Shown in pieces: positions 44,654 to 51,402 of a stretch of DNA of 51,402 nt. Every line of letters starts with the position of its first letter. Position 1 is the stretch's first letter. The notes beneath the pieces were generated by a model. That model ran no database searches. It saw nothing but the letters and a program-made list of their open reading frames with translations, and was not told the origin of the DNA. Source of the stretch: Pseudomonadota bacterium. GTDB lineage: Bacteria > Pseudomonadota > Gammaproteobacteria > Acidiferrobacterales > Acidiferrobacteraceae. The DNA lies in contig JAJYDN010000014.1 in NCBI GenBank assembly GCA_021777535.1, positions 1-51,402 on the forward strand, read 5' to 3'. The position numbers were made by a program, and so were the translations under genes.

Positions 44654-45951
44654 AGAAGGTCCACACGGCCACCGTGCGCCTGTGGGGCCAGCGGATCGGG
44701 GCGGTGGCATGGCTGGCGGACCGCCAAGTGGCGGCATTCGAGTTTGCGCCGGGGTTCATGGTCTCCGGTTGGGACGTAGCTCCGCTTACCATGCCGCTGC
44801 GCGAGGCGCGCGGACGCGTCTTCGCGTTCCCGGCACTAAACCGCGAGACCTTCCTGGGTTTGCCGGGGTTACTGGCCGACGCCCTGCCGGATAAGTTCGG
44901 CAACGCCGTCATCGATGCCTGGCTTGCGAGGATCGGGCGCGGCGCCGCCGATTTCAGCCCGGTGGAGCGTCTGTGTTACACCGGCATCCGGGGCATGGGG
45001 GCCCTGGAGTTCGAACCGGCCATGACGCGAGGCCTGGAGCGGAGCGTACCCGTGGAAGTGGCCGAACTCGTCGGGCTTGCCCAGAAGATCATGCGCGAGC
45101 GTGGCCGGCTTGACGCCCGGCTGGGCGATGGGGACGGGCCGGATGAGGACGCGCTGCGCGACATGTTGCGCGTGGGGACTTCCGCCGGCGGCGCGCGCCC
45201 CAAGGCCGTCATCGCCATGGATGCCGAGGGCCGGGTGCGCTCGGGGCAGACGGACGCCCCGGCGGGTTTCGATTACTGGCTGCTCAAGTTCGACGGCGTG
45301 GCGGACCTGGAACTCGGCGCACCGCAGGGGTACGGCCGCATCGAGTACGGCTATTACCTGATGGCCCGGGCTGCCGGTATCGGGATGACAGAATGCCGGT
45401 TGCTGGAGGAAAACGGCCGCGCGCATTTCATGACCCGGCGCTTCGATCGCCAGGGCGGCGAGAAGCTGCATCTGCAGTCTTTGTGCGGCATCGCCCACTA
45501 CGACTACAACGCCGCCGGGATCTACGGCTATGAGCAGGTCTTCGGCGTGATGCGCCGCCTGCGGCTGGCCAAGGCCGAGGCGGTCCAGCAATACCGGCGC
45601 ATGCTGTTCAATGTGGTGGCGCGCAACCAGGACGACCACACGAAGAACATCGCCTTCCTGATGGGCCGGGACGGCCGCTGGCGCCTGGCACCGGCCTTCG
45701 ACATGATGTATGCGCACAATCCAAAGGGCCAGTGGACCGGCCAGCACCAGATGACCATCAACGGCAAGCGCGACCACTTCACCCGGGCCGACCTCATTGC
45801 GGTCGGTCAGTCGATTGGTGTCAGCCAGCCAGGCGAAATCCTGGACGAGATCGTGAGCGTCGTGGCGGACTGGCCAGTTTATGCCCGTCAGGCCGGTGTC
45901 GACCCCCGGCGGGTGCAGCAGATTCTGGAGACCCTGCGATTGGCCTTATGA
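44647..45951 (+). CDS. hipA: HipA-type serine/threonine kinase toxin
   Basis: The 434-residue protein is a HipA-like kinase; E. coli HipA phosphorylates glutamyl-tRNA synthetase and induces persistence. It has the N-terminal subdomain, the LPGLLADALPDKFGNAVID motif, a nucleotide-binding stretch with KFDGV, MTRRFDRQGGEKLHLQSLCG, the catalytic loop NVVARNQDDHTKNIAFL with the Asp base, and the DFG-like LAPAFDMMYAHNP. All appear intact, so the toxin is probably active. It overlaps hipB. The locus lies between the two nif blocks. Confidence 0.88.
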   Translation: MVEKVHTATVRLWGQRIGAVAWLADRQVAAFEFAPGFMVSGWDVAPLTMPLREARGRVFAFPALNRETFLGLPGLLADALPDKFGNAVIDAWLARIGRGAADFSPVERLCYTGIRGMGALEFEPAMTRGLERSVPVEVAELVGLAQKIMRERGRLDARLGDGDGPDEDALRDMLRVGTSAGGARPKAVIAMDAEGRVRSGQTDAPAGFDYWLLKFDGVADLELGAPQGYGRIEYGYYLMARAAGIGMTECRLLEENGRAHFMTRRFDRQGGEKLHLQSLCGIAHYDYNAAGIYGYEQVFGVMRRLRLAKAEAVQQYRRMLFNVVARNQDDHTKNIAFLMGRDGRWRLAPAFDMMYAHNPKGQWTGQHQMTINGKRDHFTRADLIAVGQSIGVSQPGEILDEIVSVVADWPVYARQAGVDPRRVQQILETLRLAL

Positions 45952-46210
45952 GGGTGCACCGGGTGGCGCCGCCGGGGCGTTGTCGTGGCAGGCCGGAGGA
46001 TCCGGGGCGGCATGCCGTGGACCGCGCCCGCTGATCCCGAGGGAACGCCCGCCTTCATCGAAGGTCCCGCTGCGAGCCACCTATGCATAGGTCGCGCTCA
46101 TCCCCTCCAAGGGCCTGCGGGCCATCACGAGCCAACACCGGTAGCGGCAGCCGGCGCCCCCATCGCCGTTGGTCGCAAATGCGACAAAAGCGCCCTTCCC
46201 CCGCAGCCTG
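45952..46210. other. Gap between hipA and the nifB control region
   Basis: No gene or terminator is evident. Confidence 0.3.
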
Positions 46211-46226
46211 TGTCGGTATCGCGACA
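46211..46226 (+). promoter_or_regulatory. NifA upstream activator site of nifB
   Basis: TGT-CGGTATCGCG-ACA matches TGT-N10-ACA and lies 45 bases before the -24 element of the nifB promoter. Confidence 0.75.
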
Positions 46227-46270
46227 CGGCAAGGGCGGCAGACTGCGCATGTTGTCGGGATTTTTCCCTC

Positions 46271-46286
46271 TGGCACAGGGATTGCT
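46271..46286 (+). promoter_or_regulatory. Sigma-54 promoter of nifB
   Basis: TGGCAC-AGGGA-TTGCT matches the -24/-12 consensus and lies 39 bases before the nifB ATG. Confidence 0.85.
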
Positions 46287-46325
46287 TTGCGAACCTGCGA
46301 CGCACAGAAGGCGCGCGGAGGATGC

Positions 46326-47852
46326 ATGAGAGACGCAAAGCTTGAGAGGGGCCCCGGGGAAGCGGCGGTGCTCCGGGAGGGGCCGGTCGCCGGCGGCGGG
46401 TGCAAGGCTTCCCGGTGTGGATCGTCTGCGCGCGAAGACGAGCTGCCCGATGCCATCCGCGAGAAGGTGCGCCGCCATCCCTGCTACAGCGAGGAGGCCC
46501 ACCATCATTACGCGCGGATGCATGTGGCGGTGGCGCCCGCCTGCAATATCCAGTGCAACTACTGCAACCGGAAGTTCGATTGCGCGAACGAATCACGTCC
46601 GGGCGTAGTGAGCGAGCGCCTGTCGCCCGCACAGGCGGTGGCCAAGGTCGCGGCAGTCGCCGGCGCCATTGCGCAGATGAGCGTGGTCGGCATCGCAGGT
46701 CCCGGGGATCCGCTGGCCAATCCGGAGAAGACCTTCGCCACGCTGCGGGGTGTGGCCGCGATCCTTCCGGATGTGCACCTGTGTCTGTCGACGAATGGCC
46801 TGGCGCTGCCCGATCACGTAGACGAGATCATCCGGCTGAACGTGCATCACGTGACCATCACGATCAACGCCATCGATCCGCAGGTGGCAAGCCGGATCTA
46901 CCCATGGATCTTTTATGACCACCGCCGTATCCGCGGTCTGGAGGCCGCCGAGATCCTGTGTGCGCGCCAGATGGAGGGGTTGCGGATGCTGGTCGCCCGC
47001 GGCGTCCTGTGCAAGGTGAATTCGGTGCTGATACCGGGCGTGAATGAGGATCACCTGGTCCAGGTAAACCGCGTGGTCAAGGCAGAAGGCGCCTTTTTGC
47101 ACAACATCATGCCGCTCATATCGGCCCCCGAGCACGGCACGGCCTTCGGGCTTTCCGGACAGCGGGCGCCGACCGCGCAGGAGTTGAAGGCGGTACAGGA
47201 CCGCTGCGCCGGCGGGGCGGCCCTCATGCGCCATTGCCGCCAGTGCCGGGCAGATGCCGTGGGGCTCCTCGGTGAAGACCGCGCAGCGGAATTCACCCTG
47301 CAGAAGATCGCCTCCATTCCGGTGCAGCCCGATCACGCGGTGCGCCGTGCAGCGCAAGCCCGCATCGAGGAGACGCGCAGGGAGGATGCGCGTGCGCGTC
47401 ATGCGCAGGAGCCGCCACTGCCCATGGCCGCCCCCGGCGTGCGGGCGCAAGTGGCGGTGGCCACATCGGGTGCCGGGCGCATCAATGTGCACTTCGGCCG
47501 CGCCCGGGAGTTCCAGATCTACGAAGTCGATGCGCAAGGGGTCCGGTTTGCCGGCCACCGGCGGGTGGATCTCAAGGGCGAAGACGCCATGGCCGACGAA
47601 GAAAGGCTGCATGCGGCCGTCTGCTCCCTGAACGATTGCGCCGCGGTGCTTGCGGCCCGCATCGGCGCCTATCCCCGCGAACGGCTGGCGGCAGCGGGCA
47701 TCGAGGCGGTGGAGCGTTTCGCCGAGGGGCTGATACATGTCTCGATCCGCGGCTGGTTTCATGACTACGCCGGGCGGGTAGAGCGCGGCGAGACCGTGCA
47801 CCGCACCGGGCAGGACGCGCCGTTGCGCCAGGGTGCCTACGTCGTGGCGTAG
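46326..47852 (+). CDS. nifB: NifB, FeMo-co precursor (NifB-co) synthase
   Basis: The 508-residue radical-SAM enzyme fuses two 4Fe-4S clusters around a carbide to make NifB-co. The SAM cluster motif is Cys 73, 77 and 80 (ACNIQCNYCNRKFDC). Other NifB hallmarks follow: VVGIAGPGDPLANPEKTFAT, LCLSTNGLALPD, HHVTITINAIDP and HCRQCRADAVGLLGEDR. A C-terminal NifX-like domain (about 375-490, VATSGAGRINVHFGRAREFQ) makes it the two-domain form that carries NifB-co. ATG 46326 has GGAGG upstream and follows the sigma-54 promoter; the longer frame to 46083 would run through that promoter. It is first in the operon. Confidence 0.95.
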   Translation: MRDAKLERGPGEAAVLREGPVAGGGCKASRCGSSAREDELPDAIREKVRRHPCYSEEAHHHYARMHVAVAPACNIQCNYCNRKFDCANESRPGVVSERLSPAQAVAKVAAVAGAIAQMSVVGIAGPGDPLANPEKTFATLRGVAAILPDVHLCLSTNGLALPDHVDEIIRLNVHHVTITINAIDPQVASRIYPWIFYDHRRIRGLEAAEILCARQMEGLRMLVARGVLCKVNSVLIPGVNEDHLVQVNRVVKAEGAFLHNIMPLISAPEHGTAFGLSGQRAPTAQELKAVQDRCAGGAALMRHCRQCRADAVGLLGEDRAAEFTLQKIASIPVQPDHAVRRAAQARIEETRREDARARHAQEPPLPMAAPGVRAQVAVATSGAGRINVHFGRAREFQIYEVDAQGVRFAGHRRVDLKGEDAMADEERLHAAVCSLNDCAAVLAARIGAYPRERLAAAGIEAVERFAEGLIHVSIRGWFHDYAGRVERGETVHRTGQDAPLRQGAYVVA

Positions 47853-47905
47853 GCGGCAGGGTAAGATTTTCGGCAACAACTCTAGGTTGAGGAGGGAGGT
47901 TCATC

Positions 47906-48130
47906 ATGGCTTACAAGATCGTCGGTTCCCAATGCAGCGCCTGCGCGGCCTGCGAGCCGGAATGCCCCAACAACGCGATCCGCGAAAAGAACGGCACATA
48001 TGTCATCAAGGCCGAGAAGTGCACGGAATGCATCGGGTATTTCGATGACCCGCAGTGCGTCGCGGTCTGCCCCGTCGAGGATACCTGTGTGGTCGATTCC
48101 TCCTATCCACGCTACCAGGCGCAGGTTTGA
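47906..48130 (+). CDS. fdxN: nif-associated 2[4Fe-4S] ferredoxin
   Basis: The 74-residue ferredoxin has two cluster motifs: Cys 10, 13, 16 and 20 ([12 protein letters not shown]) and Cys 39, 42, 51, 55 ([18 protein letters not shown]), with Cys 61 just after. The eight-residue spacer in the second motif is the FdxN/Alv type found beside nifB. It probably supplies electrons to nitrogenase or to NifB. A strong ribosome site (GGAGGGAGG) precedes the ATG, 53 bases after nifB. Confidence 0.92.
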   Translation: MAYKIVGSQCSACAACEPECPNNAIREKNGTYVIKAEKCTECIGYFDDPQCVAVCPVEDTCVVDSSYPRYQAQV

Positions 48131-48174
48131 GAAGAGAGCGCTTTTTGCGCGTAGAGGACCTGCGAGGACCGAAG

Positions 48175-48474
48175 ATGCAGGAGACGGACGAGACCATGGA
48201 GCTTCACGGACCGCCGCGCTTTGGCTGTGGCGACAAGGTGCGCGCGTGCCACGCGGTGCGCAATGACGGCACCTTCCGGGGGCGTGTGCGCGGAGAGGTC
48301 TTGATCGAGACCGGCGATGCGGGTTACGTCGTTGGCATCGGCAGTTTCCTGCAGCGCTACTACATCTACGATGTCGATTTCGTGGGACGCGGTTACCGGG
48401 TCGGCATGCGCGCCCATGAACTCGCCCTGGTGGCCGCGGCCCCGGACGATGCCCCGGGTGGGGGCTTGCGATGA
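48175..48474 (+). CDS. nifZ: NifZ, MoFe-protein maturation factor
   Basis: The 99-residue protein has the NifZ core FGCGDKVRACHAVRNDGTF, then GRVRGEVLIETGDAGYVVGI and SFLQRYYIYDVDFVGRGYRV. NifZ helps form the second P-cluster of the MoFe protein. ATG 48175 with AGGA upstream is chosen; ATG 48196 would trim seven residues. It follows fdxN by 44 bases and shares ATGA with the next gene. Confidence 0.88.
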   Translation: MQETDETMELHGPPRFGCGDKVRACHAVRNDGTFRGRVRGEVLIETGDAGYVVGIGSFLQRYYIYDVDFVGRGYRVGMRAHELALVAAAPDDAPGGGLR

Positions 48475-48836
48475 GGGAGACAGACGGCCAGGCACGCGTC
48501 CTTCCGGTCGCGGGGTGCGCGCATCCCAATGATGTCGACCGGCGCCGCATCGAGCGGGCGCTGGCGCACCGTCTGCGGTACCGCTATGTGCGCCCGCGGG
48601 TGCAGGGCCTGGTCAACGGCTACTGCATCGAAAGCCCATGCTGTTCGCGCAACGTAGACGAGCAGGGCGGGACCATTCTGATCGCCTGGATCGAATTTGT
48701 GCCCGCGTCGGGGCGCTGGCGGCTCTACCGGCGCGACCATGCGCAGCGCGCGTGGCGCCATCATGCCGAGTACGTGGCGCTGGCGGCGCTTCTGGGGGAA
48801 ATCAATACCGACCGCGGCCGGGTGTTCTGGCCATGA
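48471..48836 (+). CDS. DUF3024-like nif-cluster protein
   Basis: The 121-residue protein contains RRIERALAHRLRYRYVRPRV, a paired-Cys segment YCIESPCCSRNVDEQGGTI, and a WRLYRRDHA segment, ending GRVFWP. This pattern resembles DUF3024 proteins seen in some nif gene clusters; the function is unknown. The SPCCSRNV motif could bind metal. Start and stop overlap nifZ and the following frame by a few bases, so it is translated within the nif operon. The family name is from memory and should be treated as tentative. Confidence 0.65.
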   Translation: MRETDGQARVLPVAGCAHPNDVDRRRIERALAHRLRYRYVRPRVQGLVNGYCIESPCCSRNVDEQGGTILIAWIEFVPASGRWRLYRRDHAQRAWRHHAEYVALAALLGEINTDRGRVFWP

Positions 48837-48886
48837 GGGACGGCGACGGCTTTTATGGCCTGCAGGTGGAGGGAGAGGGAGAGCAG

Positions 48887-49114
48887 ATGAAGGTGACGAT
48901 TCGCAAAGGCCTCGATGGCGTATTGACGGCCTACATCGCCAAAAAGGATCTGGAGCAGCCGATCCTGGCCGCCGACCGCGGTGATCTGTGGGGCGGCTGC
49001 GTAACCCTTGCCAACGGCTGGCGCCTGCAGCTGCCGGAGCTCGCGCCGGACACGCCGCTGCCTGTCACGGTCGAGGCGCAGCGTCTGGCGGATGGGGTAG
49101 GAGGGCTGGCATGA
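48887..49114 (+). CDS. nifT: NifT/FixU family protein
   Basis: The 75-residue protein matches NifT: MKVTIRKGLDGVLTAYIAKK, then DLEQPI, LWGGCVTLANGWRLQLPEL and LPVTVEAQRLADGVGG. NifT is small, widely linked to nif operons, dispensable in tested strains and of unknown role. ATG 48887 is chosen for the strong GAGGGAGAGG ribosome site and for agreement with the family N-terminus; ATG 48833, overlapping the previous stop, would add 18 unrelated residues. Confidence 0.9.
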   Translation: MKVTIRKGLDGVLTAYIAKKDLEQPILAADRGDLWGGCVTLANGWRLQLPELAPDTPLPVTVEAQRLADGVGGLA

Positions 49115-49181
49115 CGGGGAGCGCACACGCAGACGGGAGGATCCCGCAGCCGCTGTGCACGCGGTCCCAAAGGAGAACGCA

Positions 49182-49457
49182 ATGTCCGTAAAAATCTACT
49201 GCCAGTGCGGGGCGGACGTCACCCATGCGGTGTCGTTGTGGGACCGCAAGACGCGTTCGGTGTTCTGGATGGAAGAGCACCCGTTACTGTGCGCCCTGTG
49301 CGCGGCGCGGACCGGGCGCGGAGCGGGTGGCGCGCAGCCTGCAACCTGTACGGCTGGCCCGCACGGATGCCGCGCGCAGCGCCTGGTGTCCGGCAGCCAG
49401 ACGGCGCCCGCCCCGTGGCGGCGCGACCGCAGGGGCGCGAAAGGCAGATTCTCGTAA
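49182..49457 (+). CDS. Small Cys-rich protein at the end of the nif operon
   Basis: From ATG 49182, preceded by AAAGGAG, the frame gives a protein of 91 residues. The first 45 (starting MSVKIYCQCGADVTHAVSLW) contain CQC and LCALC pairs that could form a zinc or iron-sulfur site. The rest is low-quality Arg/Ala/Gly-rich sequence, possibly read-through after a lost original stop. The frame ends 14 bases before a 108-bp repeat that starts the accessory patch, so the 3' end may have been changed by an insertion. Not a family I recognise. Confidence 0.5.
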   Translation: MSVKIYCQCGADVTHAVSLWDRKTRSVFWMEEHPLLCALCAARTGRGAGGAQPATCTAGPHGCRAQRLVSGSQTAPAPWRRDRRGAKGRFS

Positions 49458-49470
49458 AGCTACCCCCTGA

Positions 49471-49578
49471 GCGGTGAGACTGGATGGCGGACTGGATACG
49501 CCGCACCCGGACCGGCGGCGGGGGCGTCGGCCGATCCGGAGCCCGGGGCGGGTACTGGCGTTACGTCGATCGCCGATC
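49471..49578 (+). repeat. 108-bp direct repeat, left copy
   Basis: Identical over all 108 bases to 51295-51402, where the window ends, so the repeat could be longer. It begins GCGGTGAGACTGGATGGCGG. The bases before the two copies differ. The two copies lie 1,824 bases apart in the same orientation and flank a toxin-antitoxin patch. Probably part of a mobile element. Confidence 0.85.
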
Positions 49579-49939
49579 TGCCAGGGGCGGGTGAGGAGAC
49601 AGAAGCACCCGAAACCGTCCGGATGATTGTCGGTGAATGATTGTGCGTCAGAGGCGGATCAGGGGACGACTGACCTTCACGAGCTCTTTCAGGCGCGGCA
49701 CGGAGGGGAATGGGGCAGGAGGCGCAGGTCGCGCGCCGAATGCCATCTCCGCATTTCAGCACGTTCCTGCCGATAATCCCTCTGGGTGATCGAAGAAGGA
49801 TTTCGGCTATGGCGGGTATGCCCGTCGTCTGCAAAAGTTGGTTGACTGGGATCCTCTCCAGCAAGGCACGGCTCACGCCAACTGAGGTGGAATTGACGAG
49901 TCCAGCGAACGGCAGATCCGCAGCGGATGCGAACATTCA
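49579..49939. other. Decayed accessory sequence
   Basis: A plus-strand open frame from ATG 49809 and two minus-strand ones cover this stretch, but none shows a recognised domain before about 49960. Confidence 0.3.
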
Positions 49940-50209
49940 CAGGTGGTCCGGGAAGCGCTATTGGCGATCCGAAAGCGACATCGACGTGCTGGTGACCGGC
50001 GACGTATCGTTCAAGGCCGTGATCACCGCCCTCTATTCACTCCAGGGCGTTTAGGCCGGGAATTGAACGTCAAGGTGTACTCCCCAATGGAACGGCGCAA
50101 TCTGGTAGCAGAGAACGGTACATTCATTCGCGACATCCGGAAGAAACCCATGCTGTCTAGCATGGGCACTGAACCGGATCTGCGCGACAGGGAGGTCCCG
50201 CAATCATGA
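49940..50209 (+). pseudogene. Remnant of an MNT-type nucleotidyltransferase
   Basis: SESDIDVLVTGDVSFKAVIT and ALYSLQG are in one frame; LGRELNVKVYSPMERRNLVA and a C-terminal GTEPDLRDRE are in the next frame, shifted near 50048-50055. Together they give the C-terminal two-thirds of a minimal nucleotidyltransferase domain (SDIDxLV carries the catalytic Asp pair; the usual GSRARGE just before it is garbled). Such domains are antitoxin or toxin parts of MNT-HEPN pairs or stand-alone regulators. It is broken by frameshift and N-terminal decay. Confidence 0.5.
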
Positions 50210-50385
50210 TACTGGATATTCTAATGTAGATTACGGGAAACGGGGGTTGGTGTGCACGGATCCGTTGCACAGATCCAGAAGGGGGCTCGGGCCGGTCGCG
50301 CGAGCCATTATTGCCGGCCGAATATCCGCGGGCACACGCCGCGGGCGGGTGCTGGTCATGGCAGCTTGGTTTCGGATCCTGGTGA
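50210..50385. other. Gap; nothing recognised
   Basis: No supported feature. Confidence 0.3.
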
Positions 50386-50667
50386 CTAGGCCGCGTTCTT
50401 TACGCGCAGCTCGATGTGCAAGCCGGCTGCTGCCGCCATGTTGACGAGCGCGTCCAGACCAAACAGATTGATCTTGCCGCGCATCAGATCGGACACGCGC
50501 GGCTGCGTGACACCGAACAGCTTCGCGGCCTGCGCCTGACTGAGACCCGCCGATTCAATACGTTTTTTCAGGGCCATCATTAGCGCCGAACGCAGTTTCA
50601 TGTTTTCGGCCGCTTCCGGGGTATCCTCAATGGCGTCCCATACGCTCGCAAATCGTTTGTTGCTCAT
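50386..50667 (-). CDS. higA: HigA-type antitoxin, XRE family
   Basis: The 93-residue protein opens with FASVWDAIEDTPEAAENMKL and has a helix-turn-helix (GLSQAQAAKLFGVTQPRVSD, then LMRGKINLFGLDALVNMAAA), typical of HigA antitoxins paired with Gp49/HigB-like toxins. The frame is intact. Its ATG overlaps the TGA of the toxin remnant upstream, and GAAGGAGTTAC provides the ribosome site. Order toxin then antitoxin matches higBA. Confidence 0.85.
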   Translation of the reverse strand: MSNKRFASVWDAIEDTPEAAENMKLRSALMMALKKRIESAGLSQAQAAKLFGVTQPRVSDLMRGKINLFGLDALVNMAAAAGLHIELRVKNAA

Positions 50668-51004
50668 CGTCGTAACTCCTTCACCGGGTCGTGGTAACGC
50701 TCTTTCGCCAAGTCCAGATCAACTTTGGCTGTCTTCTGTGTCTTTTTTCTGGAAGCAGTGCAGTATGTACACGGCGTCAGCCGACGTGGCGAGATAGATC
50801 ACTCGGAATGCGCCGACGGCATTCCGAATGCGAATCTCGCGCACCCCTTTCCCGATCGCCGGCATCGGTTTCCAGTTGTCAGGGTCGCGCCCGCTTTTGC
50901 ACATGGTCGATTTGATGACCAGCTTCCCGTCGCGTTTCAGGCGGAAAGGTCCGCAGGTCCTCTAGCGTGGTGCCTCTAAACTCCACAGATTTGTGCGAAT
51001 CCAT
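50664..51004 (-). pseudogene. higB: HigB/Gp49-like RelE-fold toxin with two frameshifts
   Basis: Read from ATG 51004 with two single-base corrections, this gives a 112-residue toxin: FRGTTLEDLRTFPPETRREA, GRDPDNWKPMPAIGKGVREI, GAFRVIYLATSADAVYILHC, then FQKKTQKTAKVDLDLAKERY. Both errors are one extra A (T on the plus strand) in A-runs: at 50895-50898 (AAAA) and 50743-50748 (AAAAAA). Removing both restores an exact frame of 113 codons, with its stop overlapping the higA start. Members of the family are ribosome-dependent mRNA interferases. Either the gene was inactivated, the runs are sequencing errors, or polymerase slippage is used. Confidence 0.75.
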
Positions 51005-51022
51005 GTCCGTAGTATACAAAAT

Positions 51023-51028
51023 ATTATA
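51023..51028 (-). promoter_or_regulatory. Perfect -10 element upstream of higBA
   Basis: TATAAT on the minus strand lies 19 bases before the toxin ATG in an AT-rich patch. No convincing -35 hexamer is at the usual distance. Confidence 0.45.
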
Positions 51029-51180
51029 TGAGCTTTCAACTGCAAGATCTGGTTAGCTCGGGAGGGCCCGCAGTTTTCTGGTGGCCTCGAGGACGCGACC
51101 TAGTGTAGTGCTCCATAATCACAGGAACTAATATGACCCTTTCCTGTCCCGGTGATAGAGGACAAGAGAGGAGGCCATCG

Positions 51181-51294
51181 ATGCGTTGTGCAGCCCCGAT
51201 CACGTTGACTCAGGAAGGGCGGACCAAGCTCACGCAGCTTGCCAGGTCGCGCACGGTGAGTGTGCGATCTGCTCTGCGCGCGCAGATGCTTCGG
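51181..51294 (+). mobile_element. N-terminal fragment of an IS630-type transposase
   Basis: From ATG 51181 (GAGAGGAGG upstream) the frame reads APITLTQEGRTKLTQLARSR followed by TVSVRSALRAQML, like the N-terminal helix-turn-helix of IS630-family transposases. Similarity stops at the boundary with the 108-bp repeat at 51295, beyond which the frame is Arg/Pro-rich. The gene is therefore cut off by that repeat. Any remaining parts are outside the window. Confidence 0.5.
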
Positions 51295-51402
51295 GCGGTG
51301 AGACTGGATGGCGGACTGGATACGCCGCACCCGGACCGGCGGCGGGGGCGTCGGCCGATCCGGAGCCCGGGGCGGGTACTGGCGTTACGTCGATCGCCGA
51401 TC
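51295..51402 (+). repeat. 108-bp direct repeat, right copy
   Basis: Identical to 49471-49578 up to the end of the window. It cuts into the IS630-like transposase fragment. Confidence 0.85.

Noticed and set aside
46083-46325. N-terminal extension of the nifB frame
   Set aside because: It would cross the NifA site and sigma-54 promoter and has no NifB similarity.
49471-51402. CRISPR array
   Set aside because: Only two long repeats 1.8 kb apart; no short regularly spaced repeats here or elsewhere in the window.

Overview
This is a high-GC, gene-dense chromosomal segment of a proteobacterium, most likely a chemolithotrophic gammaproteobacterium. The mix of nitrogen-fixation genes, a cytoplasmic [NiFe] hydrogenase, a DsrC/TusE-like sulfur-relay relative and OprD/RND/NodT envelope proteins would suit an acidophilic sulfur/iron oxidiser such as Acidiferrobacter. 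That name is inference from gene content only.

Layout. 1-2.4 kb is decayed: the 3' end of a group II intron, then broken hicA and hicB on the minus strand (hicB carries a perfect 20-bp palindrome), then a small membrane protein with a SHOCT-like tail. 2.5-4.3 kb holds a DUF3311 protein plus a sodium:solute symporter of MctP type. 4.5-13.5 kb (minus) is a complete four-gene RND efflux operon: adaptor, two inner-membrane pumps and a NodT-type outer-membrane lipoprotein. 14.1 kb carries a cluster of DnaA-box-like 9-mers. 14.6-15.5 kb is a HemD-family protein. 15.7-18.4 kb (minus) is a PAS-GGDEF-EAL membrane protein. 18.7-21.1 kb (minus) is a solute-binding protein followed by an OprD-like porin. 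21.5-23.2 kb is a beta-helix lipoprotein behind a structured leader. 23.5-28.0 kb is a five-gene overlapping operon for a group 3b-type [NiFe] hydrogenase and its protease. 28-34 kb holds housekeeping and stress genes (FUSC-type exporter, OsmC, PPOX-fold protein, RtcB) and a broken brnT-like toxin.

Nitrogen fixation. 34.4-39.5 kb (minus) is nifV-nifW-fixA-fixB-fixC-fixX. It is divergent from nifA (39.8-41.4 kb). The 260-bp gap holds one NifA-type upstream activator site (TGT-N10-ACA) and a sigma-54 -24/-12 promoter facing each way. nifA as sequenced has a one-base deletion inside the GAFTGA motif. A second block, nifB-fdxN-nifZ-DUF3024-nifT-small Cys protein (46.3-49.5 kb), has its own activator site and sigma-54 promoter. 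hipBA, a DUF1566 protein and a SHOCT protein separate the two blocks. nifHDK and nifENX are not in the window. FixABCX would supply low-potential electrons, NifV the homocitrate, NifB the FeMo-co precursor, and NifW/Z/T/FdxN accessory functions; the hydrogenase could recycle H2.

The right end (49.5-51.4 kb) is another accessory patch: two identical 108-bp direct repeats flanking a broken nucleotidyltransferase gene and a higBA-type pair whose toxin has two +1 A-tract frameshifts, ending in an IS630-like transposase fragment. No tRNA, rRNA or CRISPR was recognised.
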